From the NCBI RefSeq assembly GCF_016807185.1, contig NZ_JAEVYN010000002.1, forward strand, positions 413,183 to 477,182: a DNA stretch of 64,000 bases, read 5' to 3'. This DNA is from Leptolyngbya sp. Cla-17 (GTDB lineage Bacteria > Cyanobacteriota > Cyanobacteriia > Leptolyngbyales > Leptolyngbyaceae). Made by a program: the position numbers and the translations under genes. Shown one piece after another: positions 51,738 to 60,772 of this stretch (within the stretch, counting starts at the first letter, position 1; every line of letters begins with the position of its first letter). The notes beneath the pieces are model-generated. The model was given only the letters and a program-made list of their open reading frames with translations, did no database searches and was not told where the DNA came from.

Positions 51738-52721
51738 ATGACTGCTCAGCCGCTAAAGCCTTCTGGTAAGGATCTTCAATTTACCCAAAAGAAGAAAGCC
51801 CGCGAACTGAAGGAACGTTTTATTGAGTTCATTTTATTCTTAGCAGCTTTTTCTTGTGTGGCGACAACAGTTGCCATCATGTATATCCTTATTAGTGAAT
51901 CAGTTCTGTTTTTTCAGGAGGTTTCGCTGATAGAGTTTTTAACCAGTAAAGACTGGTCTCCCTTATTTGATCCACCAGGCTACGGGATTTTGCCGCTCGT
52001 ATCAGGAACGCTGACGACGACTGCTGTTGCCTTGACAGTCGCTCTGCCGATGGGGCTGATTTCAGCGATTTATTTAAGCGAGTTTGCTGCTCCGAGTGTT
52101 CGAGAAGTGGTCAAGCCCATTTTGGAATTGCTAGCAGGGATTCCGACTGTGGTGTACGGGTATTTTGCTTTGCTCACTGTGATTCCTGCTTTGCAATGGT
52201 TATACCCATTTGTTGGCACTCCTTTATCCAATATTTTCCCGAGTGTTTTTCCGGCTGAGCTATCTGGATTTAACATGTTGGGAGCAGGACTGGTTATGGG
52301 GTTGATGATTACGCCGCTAATTAGCTCAATTAGTGAGGATGCTATGCGTTCCGTGCCGTTGAACATCAAGGAAGGGTCTTATGCAACCGGGGCGACTCGT
52401 TTGCAAACTGCTTTAAAGGTTGTGCTGCCTGCTGCTGCTTCTGGTGTGATTGCGGCATTCATTCTGGGTGTCTCGCGGGCGGTAGGTGAGACGATGATCG
52501 TGGCGATCGCCGCCGGTCTACAGCCCACTTTCACGTTCAACCCATTGGAATCAGCCGCCACTATCACTGCATATATCGTCCAAGTGAGCTTGGGCGACTT
52601 GCCCCATGGCACTTTGGAGTACCAAACTATTTTTGCGGCAGGGCTAGTGCTGGTACTGGTCACTTTGACTTTCAACGTTATTGGCTACTTCCTGACCAAA
52701 CGCTTCCGCGAAACCTATTAA
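51738..52721 (+). CDS. pstC: Phosphate ABC transporter permease PstC
   Basis: A 327-residue inner-membrane permease with six to seven spans. The first is FILFLAAFSCVATTVAIMYILI. The EAA-type loop is KEGSYATGATRLQTALKVVLPAAASGVIAAFILGVSRAVGETM, in the conserved position. It starts about 118 bases after pstS and ends one base before pstA. It forms the channel with PstA. Confidence 0.95.
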   Translation: MTAQPLKPSGKDLQFTQKKKARELKERFIEFILFLAAFSCVATTVAIMYILISESVLFFQEVSLIEFLTSKDWSPLFDPPGYGILPLVSGTLTTTAVALTVALPMGLISAIYLSEFAAPSVREVVKPILELLAGIPTVVYGYFALLTVIPALQWLYPFVGTPLSNIFPSVFPAELSGFNMLGAGLVMGLMITPLISSISEDAMRSVPLNIKEGSYATGATRLQTALKVVLPAAASGVIAAFILGVSRAVGETMIVAIAAGLQPTFTFNPLESAATITAYIVQVSLGDLPHGTLEYQTIFAAGLVLVLVTLTFNVIGYFLTKRFRETY

Positions 52722-52722
52722 T

Positions 52723-53664
52723 ATGGCACAGGCTGAATTTTCCCAAAGCAATTATTTACAGCAGATTCGGGCATCTGTCTCTCGTCGTCAACTCATCAGT
52801 AAGCTATTTGGGGTGCTTGGATTACTGGTTATTTCGGTAGCGACTTTGATCTTGCTGGCATTGGTTGCTCAACTTTTTATTCAGGGGCTACCCCGGCTCA
52901 ACTGGAAGTTTTTTACGTCGTTTCCGAGCAGCGATTTTAACGAAGCGGGTATCTTATCAGCGTGGATTGGCTCATTGCTGGTCATGTTAACCACGATGTT
53001 TATTGCGGTTCCTCTAGGAGTTGCCGCTGGCGTGTATCTAGAAGAATATGCTCCCAAGAACTGGCTGGCAGCTTTGATCGAAATTAACGTCACCAATCTA
53101 GCCGGAGTTCCCTCCATCGTATATGGGCTGCTGGCATTAGGTCTTTTCAAGACAATATTGAATCTAGGTGAGAGTATTTTGACGGCAGGCTTAACGCTGG
53201 CATTGCTCATCTTGCCGATTGTAATTGTCACGACGCGAGAGGCTTTACGGGCGATTCCTAGCAGTTTGAGAGAGGCTGCCTATGCGCTGGGTGCCAGTCG
53301 GTGGCAAATGATTTGGGATCACATCTTGCCCTATTCCTCAGGCAGCATTCTTACAGGTATCATTATTGGTCTGTCGCGGGCGATCGGTGAAACAGCTCCA
53401 CTAATTACGATTGGAGCATTGACCTTCATCGCATTTTTACCTCCTGCTCCTGTTAAAGGTCAGTTTCCGTTTATTTCATTTGAGTGGTTAATGGCTCCCT
53501 TTACGGTTTTGCCCATTCAAATGTTTAACTGGGTTTCTCGTCCTCAGCCAGAGTTTCAAGTGAATGCTGCTGCTGCTGGTGTCATTCTGATTCTCATGAC
53601 TCTGACGCTGAATGCTTTCGCAATTTACTTACGTTATCGTCTTCGGAAGGGAGTCAAATGGTAG
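52723..53664 (+). CDS. pstA: Phosphate ABC transporter permease PstA
   Basis: A 313-residue permease paralogous to PstC. Spans include LFGVLGLLVISVATLILLALV and WIGSLLVMLTTMFIAVPLGVAAGVY. Its cytoplasmic loop REAAYALGASRWQMIWDHILPYSSGSILTGIIIGLSRAIGETAP contacts PstB. Its ATG lies one base after the pstC stop, and its own end overlaps pstB by 7 bases, showing coupling. Confidence 0.95.
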   Translation: MAQAEFSQSNYLQQIRASVSRRQLISKLFGVLGLLVISVATLILLALVAQLFIQGLPRLNWKFFTSFPSSDFNEAGILSAWIGSLLVMLTTMFIAVPLGVAAGVYLEEYAPKNWLAALIEINVTNLAGVPSIVYGLLALGLFKTILNLGESILTAGLTLALLILPIVIVTTREALRAIPSSLREAAYALGASRWQMIWDHILPYSSGSILTGIIIGLSRAIGETAPLITIGALTFIAFLPPAPVKGQFPFISFEWLMAPFTVLPIQMFNWVSRPQPEFQVNAAAAGVILILMTLTLNAFAIYLRYRLRKGVKW

Positions 53665-54446
53665 ATACGAGTGTACTCAACTCATCTGTGATGGAGCGCA
53701 AGGCGGAGGTAAAAGATCTCGACTTTTACTACGGTTCCTCAAAAGCGCTCAAAAGCGTCAATATGGTTGTTTGGGATCGCAGGGTGACGGCGTTGATTGG
53801 TCCTTCTGGCTGCGGGAAGACGACCCTGTTGCGATGCTTTAACCGAATGCACGATTTGTATCCCGGCAATCGCTACGATGGGGCAATCTTGCTCGATGGG
53901 GTAAATATCTTAGAGAAGCAGATTGACCCAATCGAGGTGCGGATGCGCGTCAGCATGGTATTCCAGCGCCCCAACCCGTTTCCTAAATCGATCTATGAAA
54001 ATGTTGCCTATGGCCTGAGAGTGCAGGGCATGACCGCAAAAAGCTTGCTCGACGAAAAAGTAGAGAAGGCGTTGAAGGGTGCGGCGTTGTGGAATGAGGC
54101 AAAAGATCGGTTGAAGGAACCTGCCTATAATTTGTCGGGTGGTCAGCAGCAGCGTTTGTGTATTGCGCGAGCGATCGCCACGGAACCCAACATCGTGCTG
54201 TTCGACGAGCCAACCTCTGCTCTCGACCCGATCGCCACTGCTAGCATTGAAGAACTGATCAACGACCTAAAGCAGCAGGTCACAATTTTGATCGTGACTC
54301 ACAGTATGCAGCAAGCCGCAAGGGTTTCAGACTACACCGCCTTCATGTATCTGGGTGAAATGGTGGAGTTTAACGAAACCAATCTGCTGTTTAACAAACC
54401 CGCTGACCAGAAAACCAAAGACTATGTAAGCGGACGCTTTGGTTAA
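53658..54446 (+). CDS. pstB: Phosphate ABC transporter ATPase PstB
   Basis: A 262-residue ATPase energising PstCA. Walker A GPSGCGKTTLLR, Q-loop SMVFQRPNPFPKSIYENVAYG, signature LSGGQQQRLCIARAIA, Walker B NIVLFDEPTSALDP and the H-loop VTHSMQQAARVSD are all intact. It overlaps pstA by 7 bases. No phoU follows; a hairpin terminator ends the operon. Confidence 0.96.
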   Translation: MVDTSVLNSSVMERKAEVKDLDFYYGSSKALKSVNMVVWDRRVTALIGPSGCGKTTLLRCFNRMHDLYPGNRYDGAILLDGVNILEKQIDPIEVRMRVSMVFQRPNPFPKSIYENVAYGLRVQGMTAKSLLDEKVEKALKGAALWNEAKDRLKEPAYNLSGGQQQRLCIARAIATEPNIVLFDEPTSALDPIATASIEELINDLKQQVTILIVTHSMQQAARVSDYTAFMYLGEMVEFNETNLLFNKPADQKTKDYVSGRFG

Positions 54447-54464
54447 TTAAACAGGTAAGCAGGT

Positions 54465-54520
54465 AAAGGGGTAAAAGAGTAAAGACATAGGCGTAGATCT
54501 CCCTTACTCTTCACCCCTTT
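54465..54520 (+). terminator. Hairpin after pstB
   Basis: AAAGGGGTAAAAGAGTAA (54465-54482) pairs, with one bulge, with TTACTCTTCACCCCTTT (54504-54520) across a 21-base loop. It is the probable end of the pst operon and resembles the purine/pyrimidine hairpin class at 58502-58571. Confidence 0.7.
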
Positions 54521-54617
54521 ATTCACTTTATTGTTTGACATGTCACTAGGCACTAGCAACCTGGACTGAAACCCTCTATCCTCAAGGTTGACTATTGACG
54601 CACGAGTAACCGACTAC

Positions 54618-56564
54618 ATGACTTCCCCTCATATTGCTCCTTACGGCTCCTGGAAATCGCCCATCACCTCAGATCTGATTGTGGCAGGAACGATTGGGTT
54701 AGGTGAAATTCGCCTTGATCGTGGAGAGGTGTATTGGACGGAACAGCGACCCACGGAAGCTGGACGAAATGTCATAGTGCGCCGTACTGCGGCAGGGCAA
54801 GTCTCGGACATCACTCCAGCGCCCTTCAATGTGCGATCACGGGTGCATGAATACGGCGGTGGTGCCTTTTTGGTGCATCAAGGCGCGGTCTACTTTTCCA
54901 ACTTTGCCGACCAACGCTTGTATCGTAAGCTGCCCGGTGGCGAACCCGTTGCCATTACCCCAGAACTGCCCTGGCGCTATGCTGATGGCGTGGTTGATGC
55001 TCAGCGTAATCGGATGATTTGTGTGCGGGAAGATCACACTGGTGATGAAAACAGCGAAGGCGAAGCCGTGAATGCGATCGTGAGTTTTCGTCTAGATGGT
55101 AAAGGGGAGCAGTCTATCCTCGCCTCCGATAAAGATTTTTATGCCTCGCCCTGCCTCAGTCCCGATGGCTCACAACTGGCATGGATTAGCTGGAATCATC
55201 CCAATATGCCTTGGGATGGCACAGAACTTTGGCTAGGAACCCTCGATGCTGAGGGTAGCATGACCGGCTGCCAAAAAATTGCGGGTGGTTTAACCGAGTC
55301 AATTTTTCAGCCCAAATGGTCGCCGGATGGGTTGTTGTACTTTGTCAGCGATCGCACAGGCTGGTGGAACCTATATCGCTGGGCGGGGGCTATCGAGCCG
55401 CTGTGCCTCATGGAAGCCGAATTTGGCTTGCCCCAATGGGTGTTTGGTATGTCTACCTACGGGTTTGAATCTGCCAATCAAATTATTTGCACCTACACCC
55501 AAGATGGTGCTTCCTACCTCGCCAGCTTGAATCCACAGACCACAGCGCTGGAACTGATTGACACGCCCTATTCTGAAATTGGCAGCATTCATGCAGCACC
55601 AGGAAAGGTGGTGTTTAAAGCAGGATCGGCAACTCAATCTGGCGAACTGGTGCACCTAGATCTGGCGACTCGCCAGTTTGAAGTGCTACAAAAATCAAGC
55701 GAATTGCAGATTGATTCGGGTTATTTATCGGTGCCCATGGCGATCGCTTTTCCTACCGAAAACGGACTGGAAGCCTACGGTTTTTACTATCCGCCTAACA
55801 ATCAAGACTTTGCTGCTCCCACCGACGAGCGTCCACCACTCCTGGTGAAAAGCCACGGTGGACCCACTTCTGCCACTTCCACCATGCTCAGCCTGCGAAT
55901 TCAGTATTGGACCAGTCGCGGTTTTGCGGTGCTGGATGTGAACTATGGCGGCAGCACAGGCTACGGACGTGCCTATCGGGAACGGCTGAATGGGCAATGG
56001 GGAATTGTGGATGTGGATGACTGTGCTAATGGAGCCAAATATTTGGCGGCACAGGGCAAGGTTGATGGCGATCGCCTTGTGATCGATGGCGGTAGCGCTG
56101 GCGGCTACACTACTCTCTGCGCTCTCACCTTTCGGGATTTGTTCAAAGCAGGTGCCAGTTACTACGGTGTGAGCGACTTAGAAGCGTTGGCAACAGACAC
56201 CCATAAGTTTGAGTCTCGCTATCTCGATAGTCTGATTGGGGCGTACCCAGAGCAGAAAAATCTGTATATTGAGCGATCGCCCATCCACTCGGCTCACTTG
56301 CTCAACTGCCCAGTGATTTTCTTTCAAGGCGATGAAGACAAAATTGTGCCGCCTAATCAGGCAGAAATGATGGTTGAAATTCTAAAAACCAAAGGGTTGC
56401 CTGTTGCCTATGTGCTGTATGAAGGGGAGCAGCATGGCTTCCGTAAAGCTGAGAACATTAAGCGCACAATGGATGGCGAGTTCTATTTTTATGCCAAGGT
56501 ATTTGGATTTGAGCCTGCTGATAGGATTGCACCCGTGGCGATCGCAAACCTCGTTTCTCCATAA
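54618..56564 (+). CDS. S9-family prolyl oligopeptidase-like serine peptidase
   Basis: A 648-residue peptidase of the dipeptidyl-peptidase/acylaminoacyl-peptidase type. The N-terminal 380 residues form a beta-propeller (repeats such as ASPCLSPDGSQLAWISW and FQPKWSPDGLLYFVSDRTG). The C-terminal alpha/beta hydrolase has catalytic Ser493 in GGSAGGYTT (numbered from the ATG at 54618), Asp in FQGDEDKIVP and His in GEQHGFR. The alternative start is a TTG at 54588. No signal peptide, so likely cytosolic peptide turnover. Confidence 0.92.
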   Translation: MTSPHIAPYGSWKSPITSDLIVAGTIGLGEIRLDRGEVYWTEQRPTEAGRNVIVRRTAAGQVSDITPAPFNVRSRVHEYGGGAFLVHQGAVYFSNFADQRLYRKLPGGEPVAITPELPWRYADGVVDAQRNRMICVREDHTGDENSEGEAVNAIVSFRLDGKGEQSILASDKDFYASPCLSPDGSQLAWISWNHPNMPWDGTELWLGTLDAEGSMTGCQKIAGGLTESIFQPKWSPDGLLYFVSDRTGWWNLYRWAGAIEPLCLMEAEFGLPQWVFGMSTYGFESANQIICTYTQDGASYLASLNPQTTALELIDTPYSEIGSIHAAPGKVVFKAGSATQSGELVHLDLATRQFEVLQKSSELQIDSGYLSVPMAIAFPTENGLEAYGFYYPPNNQDFAAPTDERPPLLVKSHGGPTSATSTMLSLRIQYWTSRGFAVLDVNYGGSTGYGRAYRERLNGQWGIVDVDDCANGAKYLAAQGKVDGDRLVIDGGSAGGYTTLCALTFRDLFKAGASYYGVSDLEALATDTHKFESRYLDSLIGAYPEQKNLYIERSPIHSAHLLNCPVIFFQGDEDKIVPPNQAEMMVEILKTKGLPVAYVLYEGEQHGFRKAENIKRTMDGEFYFYAKVFGFEPADRIAPVAIANLVSP

Positions 56565-56590
56565 TCCAAGCGGCTAGCAATAGGATTTTC

Positions 56591-56788
56591 CTATCGTTTT
56601 AAAACAACCGTAATAATCAGCGTCAACGTTGCCGACGCAATTAAGGTAAAAGCTAACTGCACCACCCACTGCGTCGCCTGCTGATAGTTACTAAATCGCT
56701 CATTGAACCGCTCCTGATCTTGAGAAAATCGCTCCTGGTTTTGAGTCAGTTGCCCTAGGTCGTGGGAAAATGTCAAGAGTCGGCTCAT
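56591..56788 (-). CDS. Small protein with C-terminal membrane anchor
   Basis: A 65-residue protein. A short repeated polar helix (TQNQERFSQDQERFNERFSN) with near-heptad spacing is followed by one hydrophobic span (VVQLAFTLIASATLTLIITVVL) and a basic end. The start at 56788 is chosen over in-frame starts to 56839 because the upstream part lacks these features, but no strong ribosome site is seen. It looks like a tail-anchored coiled-coil peptide of a type common in cyanobacteria. Function unknown. Confidence 0.55.
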   Translation of the reverse strand: MSRLLTFSHDLGQLTQNQERFSQDQERFNERFSNYQQATQWVVQLAFTLIASATLTLIITVVLKR

Positions 56789-56985
56789 TGTTACTCTGTG
56801 CTGTTGTCCACACACCGCTCTCATCTTTGCGCTTAGCACCCATCATACCTCGAGCGAAAATCAGGCCTAGGTATCTGACAGCAGTTGACGTTGAGAGCTA
56901 TCGAGCTATTCAAAGACAGAACATTCCCATCAATGACTAGGCGGTACTAGAATCGTTGCAGTCATTCAGCATTCCCTTTTATCCT

Positions 56986-58482
56986 ATGCCCGACACCCCA
57001 AGCTCGCCGATCGCCCGTCAAGGCAAAACTACTGAACATATCCTTTCCTTAGGCGATCGCCAGATTCCCTATACGGCAACTGCCGAGTGGCAAACTCTGT
57101 ATGAAAACGAGAAGCCGATTGCCGAGATATTTCATGTTGCATATCTGGCAAAAACGGATTCTGCCTCGCGGCGATCGCTCACCTTTGTTTTCAATGGTGG
57201 TCCTGGCGCTGCCTCTGCCTATTTACACATGGGAGCTTTGGGACCCAAACGCATTGCATTTGGCGCTAACGGCAGCTTACCCAAGCCACCCGTGCGGATA
57301 GTGGATAATCTGGAAAGCTGGCTGAGCTTCACCGATTTGGTCTTTATCGACCCAATTGGCACCGGATTTAGCCGCAGTTTAGTGCCGGATAAAGAAAACC
57401 CTGAAAAACCTGGTGACAAGCCGGAAGGTAAGAACGACAAGCCTAAAGAAGCGGCTTTTTGGAATGTGGATCGCGATTTGAAAGCGCTGGGAGAATTCAT
57501 TCAGGGTTTTTTGTCACGGCAAAAGCGCTGGCTGTCTCCTATTTTTATTGCGGGGGAAAGCTATGGGGGCTTTCGGGTGGCAAAACTTGCTCGGAAGCTG
57601 CAACAAGAATTTGGTGTGGGGCTTTCTGGAGCAATTTTGATTTCGCCTGCCCTAGAGTTCAGTTTATTTGACGCAAACGATTACAACCTCACGGGCTGGG
57701 CAACGCTAATTCCCTCTTTTGCAGCCACGGCAGCCCATCACGATCGCGCTCAGTGGGCAGGCAACACAGGCGATTTGCAAGCTCATATCAGCGCCGCAGA
57801 GCAATTTTCCCGCAAAACTTTCATTCCCATGCTGGCTATGGGCGACACGCTGCCACCAGATGAACGGCAGACCGCCTATCAGCAGCTCGCAGACTTGATT
57901 GGCTTACCTGTTTCGTTTGTAGAGCGGCAAGCCGGACGGATTGGGATTGAAGCTTTTGCCAGAGAGCTACTGCGCGATCAGCAAAAAATTGTAGGTTTGT
58001 ATGATGCTGCGATGACCGCGATCGATCCCTTTCCCGATCGCTTGCAGTATGAAGGCAGCGACCCGACCCTGGATGGAATTGATCGCCTGTTTACAGGAGC
58101 CATCAACAGCCATCTACGGGATACCTTGGGCGTGGAAACTGACCTCACCTATCACCTGCTGAATATTGAAGTCTTCAAAGCCTGGACGTTTGATCCCAAG
58201 GGCGAGTTAAAACAGGGTTTCATTGGCGCAGTGGACGATTTGCGCGTGGGGATGACATTGAATCCCTACATGCAGGTGGCGATCAATCATGGCTTTTTTG
58301 ATCTGGTTACGCCCTATTTTGCCTCAAACCATTTGGCGGATTTGATGAAGTTGAATCCAGAGTTGCGCCCCAACTTGAAGCTAAAGCATTACCTCGGTGG
58401 GCACATGTTTTACACTTGGGAAGCATCTCGCCAGCAATGGTTTGCTGAGATGCAGGTTTTTTATCAGACCGCGATCGCGTAG
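56986..58482 (+). CDS. S10-family serine carboxypeptidase-like peptidase
   Basis: A 498-residue peptidase. FVFNGGPGAAS forms the oxyanion site, and the nucleophile S192 sits in IAGESYGGFRVAKLA. The acid is expected in the MQVAINHGFFDLVTPY region and the histidine in HYLGGHMFYTWEAS. A Lys/Glu/Pro-rich insert near residues 135-155 (NPEKPGDKPEGKNDKPKEAA) precedes the nucleophile. No signal peptide. It follows the S9 peptidase by about 420 bases with a small antisense gene between. Confidence 0.9.
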   Translation: MPDTPSSPIARQGKTTEHILSLGDRQIPYTATAEWQTLYENEKPIAEIFHVAYLAKTDSASRRSLTFVFNGGPGAASAYLHMGALGPKRIAFGANGSLPKPPVRIVDNLESWLSFTDLVFIDPIGTGFSRSLVPDKENPEKPGDKPEGKNDKPKEAAFWNVDRDLKALGEFIQGFLSRQKRWLSPIFIAGESYGGFRVAKLARKLQQEFGVGLSGAILISPALEFSLFDANDYNLTGWATLIPSFAATAAHHDRAQWAGNTGDLQAHISAAEQFSRKTFIPMLAMGDTLPPDERQTAYQQLADLIGLPVSFVERQAGRIGIEAFARELLRDQQKIVGLYDAAMTAIDPFPDRLQYEGSDPTLDGIDRLFTGAINSHLRDTLGVETDLTYHLLNIEVFKAWTFDPKGELKQGFIGAVDDLRVGMTLNPYMQVAINHGFFDLVTPYFASNHLADLMKLNPELRPNLKLKHYLGGHMFYTWEASRQQWFAEMQVFYQTAIA

Positions 58483-58501
58483 TGGTGTGTGAAACAAAAA
58501 T

Positions 58502-58571
58502 GGGTAAAGAAGTAAGTGAAGGAGTATAGCCGCACTTACTGCTACAGCTCTACTCCTTCACTTCTTTACCC
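58502..58571. repeat. Purine/pyrimidine inverted repeat after the S10 gene
   Basis: A purine-rich arm (GGGTAAAGAAGTAAG then TGAAGGAGTA, 58502-58526) is complementary to TACTCCTTCACTTCTTTACC plus C (58551-58571) except for a 4-base bulge; the loop is 24 bases. It could serve as a terminator between the convergent S10 and transketolase-like genes. Confidence 0.75.
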
Positions 58572-58675
58572 CTCAAATTGAAATTGACAGACTCTTAGGA
58601 GCCTACGAGGTGAGTTTAGTCAGCTTTACTCAGATAGTATGCTGCCCTCTGCACCCCGCACTCAGACCTCAATCC

Positions 58676-60589
58676 CTAGCCTACAAGCTGTTTCACTTTT
58701 GCCATGATGCCAACCGGATCGATGCCTTGATGGGGAAACTGCTCCCACAAACCGCCGCAGCCTTCTTCGTGAGTACCGAGGTAAGCATATTTAGGTGTTA
58801 AGCCACGTTCCAGTAGCCAGCTACCAAAACGGCTACCCAAACCGGTTTTGCGGTTAAAGGCTTCAACCACGATGACAAAGGGAGATGCACCAATCTTGGC
58901 GATCGCCTCTTCATCTACCACATTTAAAGTTGGCTTGTTGATCAGTCCTACATCAATTCCTTCTTGCTTCAAACGCTCCACGGCATCTAAAGCGCGGTAA
59001 ACAGCATCACCTACGGCAACGATATAGCCAGCGGTGCCCTCCCGAATCACTTCATCTTTGCCAGGGGTGAAGGTGTAGCCGTCGCCAAATAGCTCGCCAC
59101 CCTCAGCATTCAGCAAAATCGGCGTTTTAGAACGGGTCGAGAAGATGAACCGTAGCCCTGGGTTGAAAAAGACTGACTCAACGCAGGCTTTCATCTGGTT
59201 GGCATCCGCAGGGAAGTAAAGCTTGGTATCGTAGCCATCATCTAAGCCATTGTCGGCAAAGAAATTGTTGATACCAAAGTGGCAAGTGTTGTCTGCCATG
59301 TCGTCGATGCCAGAATGGGAGAAGTGGCAAAGGAGATTGGAGTAGTTCAACCGCGCCATGGTGATCTCGGAAATGCACATTTCCAAGAACGCTGCGAATG
59401 TTGCAAAGATGCCTTGCTTGCCTTTTGCCATCCCAAATCCAGCGGCAGCAGAGAGGTTGCCCCGCTCCATAATGCCAGAGGGCAGAAAGACCTCAGGATG
59501 GGCATCGTGGATTTTTTTCAATCCGCAGGAGCCTTCCAAGTCGCTATCGATCACTAGCACGTTCTCTTTACGCTCGGCTTCACTCATCCGACTCAGAACG
59601 GAAACAACAGCATCGCCAAACACGTTCCGGTTAGAATCCCATTTGCTGCCAATGCCAAGAAATTTGTAGGGATTTTTGGGCGTTTCGATGCTTTTGAGCA
59701 CGGCAACCGCATCGGTATATCCGCGTTTTTCTAGGTAGGCGATCGCTTTCTCAACGGAAATGACATCATGCCCGTGAGTCGAGCCTTCTAGCCCCTCAAT
59801 CCCAACGCACATAGGACGTTTGTTGATCACAGCCACCGTTCCAGGCGTGTTAATGGCTTCGTGAATCCGACTATACAAGCTATCTATATCTTCGCCATCG
59901 CCTTCTAGCACTTTTACGCCATGCCCTGCCAGGGTTTTGGCTACGGTGAAACCAGGAAGATATTTGGAGGGATGACCTGCGATCGTGACGTCATTATCGT
60001 CAATAATCAGCTTCACATTTAGGTGTTGCGCCACGGCTAGCCGCGCCGCTTCGGCATCGTTTCCTTCTTGCTGAGAGCCATCGGAACCCAAGCAGAACAC
60101 TGCTTTACCAGGATTTGCCAGCGCTACACCATTTACATAAGGCCACATGTGCCCTAAACGACCGGAGCTAAACTTTACACCCGGAGTCAAGCCCAATTCG
60201 GGGTGTCCAGGCAGTTTGGAATTAGCTTCCCGATAGTGCATTAATTGCTCAACCGGAAGTTCCCCATGCAGCGCTGCCATCAAATATTGAGTGCCCACTC
60301 GATGCCCCGCTTCGTCAAAGAAAATGGGCACAAACTGATCAGCCGCTCCCCGAAAGAGCGCATCCAAAATCACCACTTCTGGAACGGTATCATAAGGTCC
60401 ACCAGTATGACCGCCCACACCCCGCGCTGCCCCGGTTGCTGTAAAGAAAACAATTGCGTCACGGCACAGTTGAGTATTTGCTTTCAATGCCTCCCGTTCG
60501 TCATCAGTCAGGGTTGGTTTAGTCGGGTCTAGCGCTATTGACTTATAAGCACCCAAATCAATGGGAAAGCGAACCGATGTTTCTGTCAT
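58676..60589 (-). CDS. Transketolase-like thiamine-diphosphate enzyme
   Basis: A 637-residue protein with the transketolase domain order. The TPP-binding N domain has FCLGSDGSQQEGNDAEAARLA, LIIDDNDVTIAG in place of the usual GDG-N(27)-N motif, and the early histidine region GHTGGPYDT. The pyrimidine-binding middle domain has IMERGNLSAAAGFGMAKGK with the catalytic Glu. The C domain contains GYIVAVGDAVYRALDAVERL. It diverges from the canonical Calvin-cycle TktA in length and motif details, so it is a second, distinct transketolase-family enzyme. ATG 60589 is taken over 60637. Substrate uncertain. Confidence 0.85.
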   Translation of the reverse strand: MTETSVRFPIDLGAYKSIALDPTKPTLTDDEREALKANTQLCRDAIVFFTATGAARGVGGHTGGPYDTVPEVVILDALFRGAADQFVPIFFDEAGHRVGTQYLMAALHGELPVEQLMHYREANSKLPGHPELGLTPGVKFSSGRLGHMWPYVNGVALANPGKAVFCLGSDGSQQEGNDAEAARLAVAQHLNVKLIIDDNDVTIAGHPSKYLPGFTVAKTLAGHGVKVLEGDGEDIDSLYSRIHEAINTPGTVAVINKRPMCVGIEGLEGSTHGHDVISVEKAIAYLEKRGYTDAVAVLKSIETPKNPYKFLGIGSKWDSNRNVFGDAVVSVLSRMSEAERKENVLVIDSDLEGSCGLKKIHDAHPEVFLPSGIMERGNLSAAAGFGMAKGKQGIFATFAAFLEMCISEITMARLNYSNLLCHFSHSGIDDMADNTCHFGINNFFADNGLDDGYDTKLYFPADANQMKACVESVFFNPGLRFIFSTRSKTPILLNAEGGELFGDGYTFTPGKDEVIREGTAGYIVAVGDAVYRALDAVERLKQEGIDVGLINKPTLNVVDEEAIAKIGASPFVIVVEAFNRKTGLGSRFGSWLLERGLTPKYAYLGTHEEGCGGLWEQFPHQGIDPVGIMAKVKQLVG

Positions 60590-60772
60590 AACTTGATTTT
60601 TCCTATACAAAGCAGTGGAGGAGAACAGAATAAGCAAAGTTTTGGCAGCCTTGACTCACGCGCAGCGATCGAGTGCAAGGCTAGAACTCAATGCTTTAAA
60701 GGTAATCGTTCCACTGCCTAGTGTAGTGTTTTGCAGCCCACATTCTGCGATTTGACTGTAAATTTACGACAC

